This document shows positions 1-8,430 of a stretch of DNA of 64,000 nt, piece after piece. The stretch is from Streptomyces asiaticus (GTDB taxonomy: Bacteria; Actinomycetota; Actinomycetes; Streptomycetales; Streptomycetaceae). Location of the stretch: contig NZ_JAGSHX010000006.1 in assembly GCF_018138715.1 (NCBI RefSeq), forward strand, positions 6,014,001-6,078,000. The letters run 5' to 3'. The position numbers and the translations under genes are program-made. Every line of letters starts with the position of its first letter. Position 1 is the first letter of the stretch. The notes beneath the pieces were generated by a model. It worked only from the letters and a program-made list of their open reading frames with translations. It searched no databases and had not been told where the DNA came from.

Positions 1-1
1 G

Positions 2-1348
2 GTGGCGATCGACGAGGAGGGCGGCGACGTCACCCGGCTGGAGGTGCGCACCGGCTCCTCCTTCCCCGGCAACCTGGCGCTCGGCGCCGTGGACGACCCG
101 GAGCTGACCCGCGCCGTCGCCCGCGAGCTGGGCCGCCGCCTCGCCGAATGCGGCGTCAACCTCAACTGGGCGCCCTCCGCCGACGTCAACTCCAACCCCG
201 ACAACCCCGTCATCGGCGTGCGCTCCTTCGGAGCCGAGCCGGGGCTCGTGGCGCGGCACACCGCCGCGTACATCGACGGTCTCCAGGGCGCCGGGGTGGC
301 CGCCTGCACCAAGCACTTCCCCGGCCACGGCGACACCGCCGTCGACTCCCACCACGCCCTGCCGCGCATCGACGCAGGTCTCGACACCCTGACCGCCCGC
401 GAACTGGCGCCCTTCCGCGCCGCCGTCGCCGCCGGGACCAAGGCCGTGATGAGCGCGCACATCCTGCTGCCCGCCCTCGACCCCGACCTGCCCGCCACCC
501 TCAGCCCCGCCGCGCTGCACGGCCTGCTGCGCCGGCCGGTGGCCGACGGCGGACTCGGCTTCGACGGGATGATCGTCACCGACGGCATGGAGATGCGGGC
601 CATCGCCGACGCGTACGGCATCGAGCGCGGCAGCGTCCTGGCGATCGCCGCGGGCGCCGACGCCATCTGCGTGGGCGGCGGGCTCGCCGACGAGGGCACC
701 GTGCTGCGGCTGCGCGACGCGCTGGTCACCGCCGTCATCGAGGGGCGGCTGGCGGAGGAGCGGCTGGCCGAGGCGGCGGCGCGGGTGCGCGCCCTGGGGG
801 AGTGGACGCGCCGCTCCGGAGGACCGCGCACGGCGCACGGCATCGAGCCCGCCGCGGGGGTGGGGCTCGCCGCCGCGCGCCGGGCGCTCAGAGTCACCCC
901 GGCCGGGTCCTCGTACGAGCCGGTGACCGGACCCGCCTACGTGGCCGCCTTCACCCCGATGGCCAACATCGCCGTCGGCGAGGAGACCCCCTGGGGCGTC
1001 GGCGCCGAACTGGCCCGGCTGCGCCCCGGCACCGGGGCCGCCACCTACGGGCGGCAGGACGCCGATGCCCTGGGCGTCCATGGCCTGATCGAAAATATGC
1101 TCGACACCGCGGGGGACCGTAGGATCGTGGCTGTGGTCCGCGATGTCCACCGCCACCCCTGGATGGCCGACGCGCTGGACGCCCTGCTCGCCGCCCGGCC
1201 GGAGACGGTCGTCGTGGAGATGGGGGTGCCCCAGGCGCCGCCCGCCGGGGCGCTGCACATCGCGACCCACGGCGCCGCCCGGGTGTGTGGACGGGCGGCC
1301 GCGGAAGTGATCGTCGGCAACGGCGCCGGTGACCACCCCGGGGACTGA
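2..1348 (+). CDS. Beta-N-acetylhexosaminidase, glycoside hydrolase family 3 (5' partial)
   Basis: The first visible residues (VAIDEEGG) are the middle of a GH3 barrel, so the true start lies upstream of the window. The family signature KHFPGHGDT is at about residues 104-112 of the visible part. It is followed by the Asp-x-His acid/base loop (VDSHHALP) and by GMIVTDGMEM, whose Asp near residue 194 should be the nucleophile. This is the NagZ/DasD type of GH3 enzyme, which releases N-acetylglucosamine from chitin or peptidoglycan fragments. The last 150 or so residues form a C-terminal extension. A SIS-domain amino-sugar gene follows 53 bases downstream, which suggests a joint role in GlcNAc use. 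Whether the enzyme is secreted cannot be told, because the N-terminus is missing. Confidence 0.93.
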   Translation: MAIDEEGGDVTRLEVRTGSSFPGNLALGAVDDPELTRAVARELGRRLAECGVNLNWAPSADVNSNPDNPVIGVRSFGAEPGLVARHTAAYIDGLQGAGVAACTKHFPGHGDTAVDSHHALPRIDAGLDTLTARELAPFRAAVAAGTKAVMSAHILLPALDPDLPATLSPAALHGLLRRPVADGGLGFDGMIVTDGMEMRAIADAYGIERGSVLAIAAGADAICVGGGLADEGTVLRLRDALVTAVIEGRLAEERLAEAAARVRALGEWTRRSGGPRTAHGIEPAAGVGLAAARRALRVTPAGSSYEPVTGPAYVAAFTPMANIAVGEETPWGVGAELARLRPGTGAATYGRQDADALGVHGLIENMLDTAGDRRIVAVVRDVHRHPWMADALDALLAARPETVVVEMGVPQAPPAGALHIATHGAARVCGRAAAEVIVGNGAGDHPGD

Positions 1349-1401
1349 CTCCTCAGCCCCTCGGCCCAGCCCGGCACATCAGCCACCTGGAGGCACCCAG
1401 C

Positions 1402-2472
1402 ATGTCCGCCACGACGACGGCCCAGCGCAGCGACCAGCCGGGCCGGATCATGTCCGGCGAGATGGCCGAGCAGCCCGCCGTGCTGCGCCGCATCCTCGAC
1501 CAGGGCGCCCCGAGGATCCGCGAGGTAGCGGAGCGGATCGCCGCCCGCAACCCGCGCTTCGTCCTGCTCACCGCCCGGGGCACCTCGGACAACGCGGCGC
1601 TGTACGCCAAGTACCTGCTCGAGGTCCTGCTCGGCAAGCCGTGCGGGCTGACCTCCATGTCCACCACCACCGCGTACGGCGCCCAGCCTGACCTCACCGA
1701 CGTCCTGGTGATCACCGTCAGCCAGTCCGGTGGCTCCCCCGACCTGGTGGCCTCCACCGAGGCCGCCCGCGCGGCCGGTGCGATCACCCTCGCGGTGACC
1801 AACAACGCCGACTCGCCGCTCGCGGCCGTCTCCGAATTCCACATCGACGTCCTGGCCGGGCCGGAGAAGGCGCTGCCCGCGACCAAGACCTACACCGCCG
1901 AACTGCTCGCCCTCTACCTCTTCGTGGAGGGGCTGCGCGGCGGCGACGGCGCGGCCGCCAAGGTGCTGCCCGACCTCGCCCAGCAGATCCTCGACCGCCA
2001 GGACGAGGTCCGGCTGCTCGCGGCGCGCTACCGCTTCGCCGAGCGGATGGTCCTCACCTCCCGGGGCTACGGCTACCCGACCGCCAAGGAAGCCGCCCTG
2101 AAGCTGATGGAGACCAGCTACATCCCGGCGCTCTCCTACTCCGGCGCCGATCTGCTGCACGGCCCGCTGGCCATGGTCGACAACATCTCGCCGGTGATCG
2201 CGATCGTCACCGAGGGCAAGGGCGGCCAGGCGCTCCAGCCGGTCCTGGAGCGGCTGCGCGGCCGGGGCGCGGACCTCGTCGTCATCGGGAGCGCGTCGGA
2301 GGTGGAGCGGGCCTCGGCGGGGTTCGCCCTGCCGACGGACGGCGTCGCCGAGGAGGTCCAGCCCATCCTGGAGATCCTGCCGCTCCAGATGCTGGCGTAC
2401 GAGGTGACGATCGCGCGCGGGCAGGACCCGGACGCGCCGCGGGCGCTGGCGAAGGTGACGGAGACCCGCTGA
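1402..2472 (+). CDS. SIS-domain protein, GlmS-like isomerase or GlcN-6-P deaminase
   Basis: This 356-residue protein carries two sugar-isomerase (SIS) domains. The first is seen at LLTARGTSDNAALYAK and the second around YSGADLLHGPLAMVDN. It resembles the isomerase half of glucosamine-6-phosphate synthase but lacks the N-terminal glutaminase domain. Such proteins act as glucosamine-6-phosphate deaminases (NagB-II type) or related aldose-ketose isomerases, so the likely substrate is glucosamine-6-phosphate released by the upstream hexosaminidase pathway. The exact reaction is inferred. A GGAGG ribosome binding site lies ten bases before the ATG. The 3' end is duplicated past its stop codon (2467-2519). 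Confidence 0.88.
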   Translation: MSATTTAQRSDQPGRIMSGEMAEQPAVLRRILDQGAPRIREVAERIAARNPRFVLLTARGTSDNAALYAKYLLEVLLGKPCGLTSMSTTTAYGAQPDLTDVLVITVSQSGGSPDLVASTEAARAAGAITLAVTNNADSPLAAVSEFHIDVLAGPEKALPATKTYTAELLALYLFVEGLRGGDGAAAKVLPDLAQQILDRQDEVRLLAARYRFAERMVLTSRGYGYPTAKEAALKLMETSYIPALSYSGADLLHGPLAMVDNISPVIAIVTEGKGGQALQPVLERLRGRGADLVVIGSASEVERASAGFALPTDGVAEEVQPILEILPLQMLAYEVTIARGQDPDAPRALAKVTETR

Positions 2473-2519
2473 GCCTTGCGGCGGGGCCCACTGAGCCCTG
2501 CGGCGGAGACCCGCTGAGA
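2467..2519 (+). repeat. Stop-codon-anchored tandem repeat, 23-bp units
   Basis: Two 23-bp units (2467-2489 and 2490-2512) plus a 7-bp partial unit begin inside the last codons of the SIS gene. Each carries the CTGAG that contains the stop. The gene's final GAGACCCGCTGAG (2461-2473) recurs at 2507-2519. Confidence 0.85.
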
Positions 2520-2533
2520 CACACAGAAAAGGA

Positions 2534-2565
2534 GGCTCCCGCGGCCTTCGAGAGGCGCGGGAGCC
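2534..2565 (+). terminator. Hairpin terminator after the SIS gene
   Basis: The stem GGCTCCCGCG / CGCGGGAGCC (2534-2543 with 2556-2565) has a short loop that pairs further. It lies 60 bases after the SIS gene. There is no T-tract, as is usual in Streptomyces. The rest of the gap to 2823 holds only the DasR-type site. Confidence 0.7.
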
Positions 2566-2747
2566 ATGTGTAACACCCGCGGGCCGCGGCGCCAGGGCGG
2601 GACCCTCAACCCGCCCGGCACCGCAGCCCGGAGTTGCGTCGGCCCAGCGGCCGACCTGAGGACTCCCGGGCGGTCAGGGCAGAGCGCTCCGGGTTCCTCG
2701 ATCCGCCCTCCTGTGCGGGGAGAGCGGAAGATCGCAGTGCTCGATAT

Positions 2748-2763
2748 TCTGGACTAGACCACT
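2748..2763 (+). promoter_or_regulatory. DasR-responsive element (dre)-like site
   Basis: TCTGGACTAGACCACT matches the known DasR operator ACTGGTCTAGACCACT at 14 of 16 positions. It lies 60 bp before the sensor kinase start and just downstream of the amino-sugar genes. DasR is the GlcN-6-P-responsive GntR regulator of Streptomyces. Binding here is inferred. Confidence 0.6.
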
Positions 2764-2823
2764 GCTGTCTGTCCACGCTTATGCGCGAATAGGCTAATCC
2801 ACCGGTGAGGGTAGGCTCACAAC

Positions 2824-4302
2824 GTGCCCTCCATGAACGACCTCGTACGCCAGCACACCGCACTCGACGATTCCGATCTCGAGTGGCTCCACCTGCTGGT
2901 CTCGGAGTGGCAGCTGCTCTCCGACCTCTCGTTCGCCGATCTTGTGCTGTGGGTCCCCACCAGCGACGGCACCCGGTATGTCTCCGTGGCCCAGATGCGG
3001 CCGAACACCGGGCCCACCTCCTACCAGGACGACATGGTCGGCCATCTCGTCCCCCGTGGCCGCCGCCCCATGCTGGACGCCGCCCTGGACGAGGGCCGGA
3101 TCGTCCGGGAGGGCGACCCCGAGTGGCGCGAGGAGGTGCCGGTCCGGGTGGAGTCCATCCCGGTCCGGCGGGAGAGCCGGGTCCTCGGCGTGATCGCGCG
3201 GAACACCAATCTGCTGACCGTACGGACCCCCAGCCGGCTGGAGCTCACCTATCTCCAGAGCGCGTCCGACCTCGCCCAGATGATCGCCGCGGGATCGTTT
3301 CCGTTCCCCAATCAGCAGGTCGACATGGACGCCTCACCGCGCGCGGGCGACGGGCTGATCCGGCTCGACGCGGACGGGGTGGTCCAGTACGCGAGCCCCA
3401 ACGCGCTCTCCGCGTACCACCGGCTGGGCCTCGCCGCCGATCTCGTCGGCCACCACCTGGGCAAGACCACCGCCGAACTAGCCCCGGTGCGCGGCCCGGT
3501 GGACGAGGCGCTGGTCAAACTGGCCAGCGGCTGGGCGCCCCGGGAGTTCGAGGTCGAGGGCGGCGACGGGGTCATCCAGCTGCGGGCCATTCCGCTCAAG
3601 CCCAAGGGGCTGCACATCGGCTCGCTGGTGCTGCTGCGGGACGTCACGGAACTGCGTCGCCGCGAGCGCGAGTTGATCACCAAGGACGCCACCATCCGGG
3701 AGATCCACCACCGGGTGAAGAACAACCTCCAGACGGTGGCGGCCCTGTTGCGGCTCCAGGCCCGCCGCATGGACTCGGAGCAGGGGCGGGAGGCGCTCAA
3801 CGAGGCGGTGCGCAGGGTCGGCTCGATCGCGATCGTCCATGAGACCCTCTCGCAGAACCTCGACGAGCGGGTCGAGTTCGATGACATAGCCGACCGGGTG
3901 CTGGCGATGGTGGCCGAGATATCGCCCGGGAAGGTGACCGGCCGCCGCACCGGGCGGTTCGGCATCCTCGACGCCGAGGTGGCCACCCCGCTGTCCATGG
4001 TCCTCACCGAGGTGCTCCAGAACGCGCTGGAGCACGGCTTCGGACCGGGGGAGCAGGGCACGGTCGAGGTCTCGGCGGTGCGCGGGGGCAGCGGTGAGGA
4101 GAGCCGGCTGTCGGTGGTCGTCCAGGACGACGGGCGCGGGCTGCCCGAGGGGTTCGACCCCCAGCGGGCCGGAAACCTCGGGCTTCAGATCGTCCGCACC
4201 CTGGTGGAGGGGGAGCTGGGCGGGACGTTCGACATGGTGCCCGCCCCGGAGCGCGGCACCCGGGTGATGCTGGACTTCCCGGTGGGTGCGGAGAAGCACT
4301 GA
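2824..4302 (+). CDS. Cytosolic sensor histidine kinase, PdtaS-like (GAF-PAS-HisKA_2-HATPase)
   Basis: This 492-residue soluble kinase has no membrane segment. An N-terminal GAF-like region (about 1-150) and a PAS-like region (about 175-285) precede a HisKA_2 dimerisation box, EIHHRVKNNLQTVAALLRLQ, with the phosphorylated His near residue 297. The ATPase N-box ALEHGFGP is near 400, DDGRGLPEGF near 435 and GNLGLQIV near 452. This layout matches mycobacterial PdtaS, whose partner PdtaR is an ANTAR-type RNA-binding regulator; no such partner is encoded here. The GTG start at 2824 is followed by an in-frame ATG four codons later. A DasR-like site lies upstream, which is unusual for this family and would tie the kinase to amino-sugar supply. 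Confidence 0.92.
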   Translation: MPSMNDLVRQHTALDDSDLEWLHLLVSEWQLLSDLSFADLVLWVPTSDGTRYVSVAQMRPNTGPTSYQDDMVGHLVPRGRRPMLDAALDEGRIVREGDPEWREEVPVRVESIPVRRESRVLGVIARNTNLLTVRTPSRLELTYLQSASDLAQMIAAGSFPFPNQQVDMDASPRAGDGLIRLDADGVVQYASPNALSAYHRLGLAADLVGHHLGKTTAELAPVRGPVDEALVKLASGWAPREFEVEGGDGVIQLRAIPLKPKGLHIGSLVLLRDVTELRRRERELITKDATIREIHHRVKNNLQTVAALLRLQARRMDSEQGREALNEAVRRVGSIAIVHETLSQNLDERVEFDDIADRVLAMVAEISPGKVTGRRTGRFGILDAEVATPLSMVLTEVLQNALEHGFGPGEQGTVEVSAVRGGSGEESRLSVVVQDDGRGLPEGFDPQRAGNLGLQIVRTLVEGELGGTFDMVPAPERGTRVMLDFPVGAEKH

Positions 4303-4343
4303 GCGCGTTGCGAGTCCGTGAGCAACCTGTTACCGGAAAGCAC

Positions 4344-4374
4344 TGAGCCCCGGACCCATCTGGTCCGGGGCTCA
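4344..4374. terminator. Bidirectional hairpin terminator
   Basis: A perfect 13-bp stem (TGAGCCCCGGACC / GGTCCGGGGCTCA) with a 5-base loop lies between the convergent kinase and wblE genes and could stop both transcripts. An 11-base copy of the kinase gene's end (AAGCACTGAGC, 4294-4304) recurs at the stem base (4338-4348). Confidence 0.8.
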
Positions 4375-4442
4375 AAGCTCATGATGCTGTGCGCATGGGG
4401 GTTACTACGCGCTGCGGCTCGGGGGCCACGGGGTGCCGGGCT

Positions 4443-4700
4443 TCAGGCGCTGGCGTTGCGTGCCCGGTTGCGAGCGGCACGGCGCTTCATGGCGCGGCGC
4501 TCGTCTTCGCTCATTCCACCCCAGACGCCGGAGTCCTGGCCGGACTCAAGCGCCCACTGCAGGCACTGCTCCATGACGGGGCAGCGGCGGCAGACGGCCT
4601 TGGCTTCCTCGATCTGCAGCAGCGCAGGACCGGTGTTGCCGATGGGGAAGAACAGCTCGGGGTCTTCCTCGCGGCAAACGGCGTTGTGACGCCAGTCCAT
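4443..4700 (-). CDS. wblE: WhiB-family iron-sulfur regulator WblE (WhiB1 orthologue)
   Basis: This 85-residue protein begins MDWRHNAVC and closely resembles mycobacterial WhiB1. The four Cys that hold a [4Fe-4S] cluster are at 9, 37, 40 and 46. The turn GVWGGMSEDERR is followed by a basic DNA-binding tail (KRRAARNRAR). WhiB1-type proteins bind the principal sigma factor and sense nitric oxide. An upstream in-frame ATG at 4757 would give 104 residues, but the ATG at 4700 has the better ribosome site (GAGGAG) and matches the family length. It is convergent with the kinase gene. A perfect CRP-type palindrome lies 43 bp upstream of the start. Confidence 0.95.
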   Translation of the reverse strand: MDWRHNAVCREEDPELFFPIGNTGPALLQIEEAKAVCRRCPVMEQCLQWALESGQDSGVWGGMSEDERRAMKRRAARNRARNASA

Positions 4701-4742
4701 GGCTGCTCCATCTCCTCGTATTGCGGGCTCGTTGCTTGTGAA

Positions 4743-4758
4743 TGTGAACGCTTTCACG
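4743..4758 (-). promoter_or_regulatory. CRP/FNR-type operator upstream of wblE
   Basis: TGTGA-N6-TCACG is a complete match to the CRP consensus [C/T]GTGA-N6-TCAC[G/A]. Mycobacterial whiB1 is known to be controlled by CRP through such a site. Here it lies 43 bp before the wblE start codon, so that circuit may be conserved. Crp binding in this strain is inferred. Confidence 0.65.
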
Positions 4759-5018
4759 AATCCCCTCGCAACGGTAGGGTGCCGAACCAGTTGGGGCTGG
4801 TGCGGTCCTGTGGAATGAGGAGGGGGTTCGGGCTCTCAAGGGGGCCTTTCAGAAGGCCGTCCCGATCGCCAAGAAGAGACTCGCAAACCTCGGCGACGGA
4901 TACAACCCCTTCCGGAAAGTTTTTTTTGATTCCTTGGTGTCGGCTCGGTCACAGCCGTACTTCCGGTGGGTGGAGTCCAGGGTAAACGTTCGACTGGAAG
5001 GACTTTTTGCGGTCTCAC
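4759..5018. other. Gene-free upstream region of wblE
   Basis: No coding frame is convincing here. The stretch probably holds the wblE promoter and leader. A short hairpin (GGCCTT / AAGGCC) lies at 4843-4858, and a T-run is at about 4919-4927. Confidence 0.4.
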
Positions 5019-5987
5019 TCACACAATCACACGCAGTGCACGGCGTACGCCTGTGAACGTCACGCTCGTACGCAGTCCCAGGTGGTCACCGTCCATCTGG
5101 AACGGCAGTGGCGCCTGGGATTGCAAGGTGAAGTCCGTGAGATCGTGAAGCGCTACCACATGCTTGCCGCGGGGCCCGCGCTCGGGGGTCGACATCAGCA
5201 GCTGGGTCGCGTAGCGGGTCACCGCCGGCGCCGACAGCTTGGCGAGTCCCAGCACGTCGAGGGCGGTGTCGAAGGACGCCTGGGGCGCCGCGTAGACCGG
5301 GCGGTTGCCCAGAAAGGTCCACGGGGAGGTGTTGCAGACTATCGACAGCGCGAGCTCCTCGATCGGGTCCTCGCCCGGCCGCCCGATGGTGATGGTGCCC
5401 TGCCGCCGGTGCGGCTCCCCCATGAACTGCCGCACCATCTGCCGTATGTAGAGGGCATGGGTGGACCGCTTGCCGCGCTCGCGCTGCTGCTCCACCCGGC
5501 CGATGACGCTCGCGTCGAAGCCGAGCCCGGCGCAGAAGGTGAACCAGCGGGCCGGGACCGACTCGTCCCGGGTGCCGGGCGTGCCGCCCGCGAGTCCGAG
5601 GCCCACGGTGCGCTCGGTGCCGTCTCTCAACGCGTCCAGCAGGGCGCCGGTCGCCTCGACGGCGTCATTGGGCAGCCCGAGGGCGCGGGCGAAGACATTG
5701 GTGGAGCCGCCGGGCACGACCGCGAGCCGGGGCAACTCCTGTGGGGCGGGGCCATGGTGCAGCAGTCCGTTGACGACCTCGTTGACGGTGCCGTCGCCGC
5801 CGAACGCCACGACCAGTTCATGAGTGCCGCCGTCGACCGCCCGCCGCGCCAGGTCGCGGGCGTGCCCCCGGTACTCCGTGGTCGCCACGTCCAGCTTCAG
5901 ATCGCTGGCGAGCGCGTGGAACAGAACATCCCGGGTGCGGGCACTGGTGGTGGTTGCTGCCGGGTTGACCACGAGGAGTGCGCGCAT
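5019..5987 (-). CDS. Diacylglycerol kinase family lipid kinase
   Basis: This 322-residue protein has the DAGK catalytic fold. GGDGTVNEVVNGLL at about residues 63-76 is the nucleotide-binding loop, and GGSTNVFARALGLP follows at about 92. The N-terminal MRALLVVNPAA is the usual first strand. These cytosolic enzymes phosphorylate a lipid hydroxyl such as diacylglycerol (DgkB/YegS type); the actual lipid cannot be read from sequence. It transcribes towards wblE and away from the small membrane-protein gene at 6068. No obvious defect is present. Confidence 0.92.
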   Translation of the reverse strand: MRALLVVNPAATTTSARTRDVLFHALASDLKLDVATTEYRGHARDLARRAVDGGTHELVVAFGGDGTVNEVVNGLLHHGPAPQELPRLAVVPGGSTNVFARALGLPNDAVEATGALLDALRDGTERTVGLGLAGGTPGTRDESVPARWFTFCAGLGFDASVIGRVEQQRERGKRSTHALYIRQMVRQFMGEPHRRQGTITIGRPGEDPIEELALSIVCNTSPWTFLGNRPVYAAPQASFDTALDVLGLAKLSAPAVTRYATQLLMSTPERGPRGKHVVALHDLTDFTLQSQAPLPFQMDGDHLGLRTSVTFTGVRRALRVIV

Positions 5988-6067
5988 GCGCGCCAGCCTA
6001 CCTATCCGTGACGACCGGCCCCAGGGGGGTAGGGGCCGGGCGCCTCGAGGACGGCTAGGCTGCTGGC

Positions 6068-6613
6068 GTGAGCAGTAAGAAGTCCGCTACGGGGAAGTCC
6101 GCTACGGAGAAGAAGGCGCAGAGGGCCACGGGGCAGGGGCAGAAGGCGACGGCCCGGCCGGGCGCCGCGGCCGCCAAGGCGGCCGACGCCGCCGGTGCTC
6201 CCGCCGACGCCGCGCCCACCGGGCCGCGCCCCGCTCGGCTGACCGCCGCCGCGGTGCTGGCCGCCGCGGAGGGCGTGGTGCTGCTGGGCTTCGGCGTCTA
6301 CGTACTGATCATGGGGCTGACCGGGGATCCGGAGAGCCCCCAGCAGGCGGAGATGCTCGGGGTCACCGTGCTGGCGCTGGCCCTGCTGCCGCTGCTGGCG
6401 GCCCGTGGGCTGTGGCTGCGGCGCCGCTGGAGCCGCGGCCCCGCGACGATCACCCAGCTGATGGCGCTGCCGGTGGCCTGGACGCTGGTGCAGAACGGTG
6501 GCGGGCTGATCGCCGCCGGGGTGGCCACCGGCGTCGCGGCGCTCGCGGTCCTGGCGCTGCTGATCAATCCGACGGCGACCGAAGCTCTCGGCATCGGTCC
6601 GCGCGACGCATAG
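6068..6613 (+). CDS. Membrane protein of unknown function with Lys/Ala-rich N-terminus
   Basis: This 181-residue protein begins with a low-complexity, Lys- and Ala-rich stretch of about 50 residues (SSKKSATGKSATEKKAQ). Four hydrophobic segments follow: about 58-80, 96-116, 128-150 and 150-170. This is the layout of a small actinobacterial integral membrane protein with a cytosolic basic tail. GTG at 6068 is the first usable start. The gene is divergent from the lipid kinase, with an 80-bp gap. I do not recognise a specific function. Confidence 0.8.
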   Translation: MSSKKSATGKSATEKKAQRATGQGQKATARPGAAAAKAADAAGAPADAAPTGPRPARLTAAAVLAAAEGVVLLGFGVYVLIMGLTGDPESPQQAEMLGVTVLALALLPLLAARGLWLRRRWSRGPATITQLMALPVAWTLVQNGGGLIAAGVATGVAALAVLALLINPTATEALGIGPRDA

Positions 6614-6627
6614 CCGGTTTCCGCCTG

Positions 6628-7061
6628 CGGCGGGCTGCTCCCCGCCCCGCTCCTCCCCGAACTGGGGCTCCGCCCCAGACCCCGCTCCTCAATCGCCGGA
6701 GGGGCTGGAAGGCGGGGCTCCGCCCCAGGCCCCGCTCCTCAAACGTTGGGGGGCTGGGAGGCTGGGCTCTGCCCTAAGCAGGTCAGAGGAAGTCCGCTAC
6801 GGTTCGGGCAGCGCCCCGAAGGGGCGCGGGGAACTGCGCGACCAGCCACGACGGCACCGCAGCCGGCCGACGACCCATCGCGACACTTCCCGCGGAGCGC
6901 TTAGGCCCCGGGTCGGGGCCCCGGCCCCCTTCCCGCGGTATCGATATGCGGCTCCGCCGCGTGGCAGGGGCTCCGGCCCAAGTCCAGGGGTCCAGGGGCG
7001 GAGCCCCTGCCGCGCGGCGGAGCCGCATGTCGGGTGCTTCGGGAAGGGGCGGGGAGGGGAA
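6628..7061. repeat. Modular GC-rich repeat region with a long hairpin
   Basis: This gene-free stretch contains several parts. Two GGGGCTCCGCCCC mini-hairpins (from about 6664) are each followed by a CCCCGCTCCTCAA-type linker. A repeat core, CGCGACCAGCCACGACGGC (6837-6855), recurs at 35065 and, inverted, at 28185. A 30-bp inverted repeat (6946-6975 with 6999-7028, one mismatch) forms a long hairpin. A G-tract terminus at 7040-7061 is identical to those ending the arrays at 14216 and 19681. Confidence 0.85.
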
Positions 7062-7093
7062 AGGACCACCGGGCACCCCGTGGCGCGCGCTCG

Positions 7094-7999
7094 CTACTCC
7101 TCGACCAGCAGCTTGTCGCGCAACTGCGCGAGCGTGCGGGCCAGCAGCCGGGAGACATGCATCTGGGAGATGCCGACCTCCTGCGCGATCTGCGACTGCG
7201 TCATATTGCCGAAGAAGCGCAGCAGCAGGATCTTCTTCTCGCGCGGGGGCAGATCCTCCAGCAGGGGTTTGAGCGACTCGCGGTACTCGACGCCCTCGAG
7301 CGCCTCGTCCTCCGCGCCGAGGGTGTCGGCGACCGCCGGGGACTCGTCGTCCGTGTCCGGGACGTCCAGGGACAGGGTGCTGTAGGCATTGGCGGACTCC
7401 AGCCCCTCCAGCACCTCCTCCTCGGAGATGGACAGATGCTGGGCCAGCTCATGGACGGTCGGGGCGCGGCCATGGCGCTGGGAGAGCTCCGCGGTGGCCG
7501 TGGTCAGCGACAGCCGTAGCTCCTGGAGCCGGCGCGGCACCCGCACCGCCCAGCCCTTGTCGCGGAAGTGGCGCTTGATCTCGCCCACGACCGTGGGTGT
7601 CGCATAGGTGGAGAACTCCACACCGCGGTCCGGATCGAACCGGTCCACGGACTTGATCAGCCCGATGGTGGCGACCTGGGTGAGGTCGTCCAGCGGCTCA
7701 CCGCGGTTGCGGAAGCGCCGGGCCAGATGCTCCACCAGCGGCAGATGCATACGCACGAGGTTGTTGCGCAGCTCGGCCCGCTCGGCGGAGCCCTCCGGCA
7801 GCCGTCGCAGCTCGGCGAACATCGCCCGCGCGCCACTCCGGTCCTGCGGATCGTGCTGCTGATGCACCTGCTCGTGCTGATCCATGTGGTCCGCCCGCTC
7901 TGGTCGGTCTCCTGCCGCCTCCGAGTCCGCGGGATGCGGCCGGGCCGGCGGGTGCGGGATGGCCGGGGTACCTACTCCCCGCGATGATGCAGTGCTCAC
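7094..7999 (-). CDS. sigH: Stress/development sigma factor of the SigB/SigF group (SigH-like)
   Basis: This 301-residue group-3 sigma factor directs RNA polymerase to stress or developmental promoters. Region 2 is seen at LDDLTQVATIGLIKSVDRF and EFSTYATPTVVGEIKRH. Region 3 is VRVPRRLQELRLSL. The region 4 helix-turn-helix is MTQSQIAQEVGISQMHVSRL. About 60 disordered, Pro/His-rich residues precede region 2. GTG at 7999 has an AAGGGGG ribosome site. GTG at 8020, which overlaps the anti-sigma stop by four bases, is an alternative. Its place directly after an RsbW-like gene and near wblE fits S. coelicolor sigH, for which several N-terminal forms are known; the symbol rests on that context. Confidence 0.88.
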   Translation of the reverse strand: MSTASSRGVGTPAIPHPPARPHPADSEAAGDRPERADHMDQHEQVHQQHDPQDRSGARAMFAELRRLPEGSAERAELRNNLVRMHLPLVEHLARRFRNRGEPLDDLTQVATIGLIKSVDRFDPDRGVEFSTYATPTVVGEIKRHFRDKGWAVRVPRRLQELRLSLTTATAELSQRHGRAPTVHELAQHLSISEEEVLEGLESANAYSTLSLDVPDTDDESPAVADTLGAEDEALEGVEYRESLKPLLEDLPPREKKILLLRFFGNMTQSQIAQEVGISQMHVSRLLARTLAQLRDKLLVEE

Positions 8000-8016
8000 G
8001 GAGCCCCCTTGTTCCG

Positions 8017-8430
8017 TCACGGCTGTCCGGGGCCGGCGCCGCGCTCCTTGTACAGGCTGATGCTGACCGTTCGGTCCTCGGCCACCGTCGAGTCCACCTT
8101 GCCCGCCAGTGCGGAGAGCACCGTCCAGGCGAAGGTGTCGCGCTCGGGGGCGCGACCGTCGGTGGTGGGAGCCGAGACGGTCACCTGGAGTGCGTCGTCG
8201 ATCAAGCGGAAGACGCAGCTCAGCACACTGCCGGACACGGCTTGCTGAAGCAGGATCGCGCATGCCTCGTCTACGGCGATACGCAGATCCTCGATTTCGT
8301 CGAGGGTGAAGTCCAAGCGGGCTGCGAGGCCGGCGGTGGCCGTCCGCAGCACCGACAGATAGGCACCCGCAGCGGGCAGCCGGACTTCCACGAAGTCCTG
8401 GGTCCCGGGCTCGCCTGCGATCTGGGACAC
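8017..8430 (-). CDS. RsbW-like anti-sigma factor (PrsH/UshX type)
   Basis: This protein of about 137 residues has a single GHKL ATPase fold. The Asp-rich N-box region reads IEDLRIAVDEACAILLQQA, in which the usual Asn is replaced, as in divergent Streptomyces RsbW proteins. It should bind and inhibit the sigma factor encoded immediately downstream, and be released by an STAS antagonist. GTG at 8430 is chosen because GGAGG lies five bases before it; a TTG at 8442 would add four residues. The stop overlaps a possible GTG start of the sigma gene, which indicates translational coupling. Confidence 0.88.
   Translation of the reverse strand: MSQIAGEPGTQDFVEVRLPAAGAYLSVLRTATAGLAARLDFTLDEIEDLRIAVDEACAILLQQAVSGSVLSCVFRLIDDALQVTVSAPTTDGRAPERDTFAWTVLSALAGKVDSTVAEDRTVSISLYKERGAGPGQP

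Noticed and set aside
4919..4927. Intrinsic terminator with T-run
   Set aside because: No adequate stem precedes the T-run on the plus strand, and no plus-strand gene ends there.
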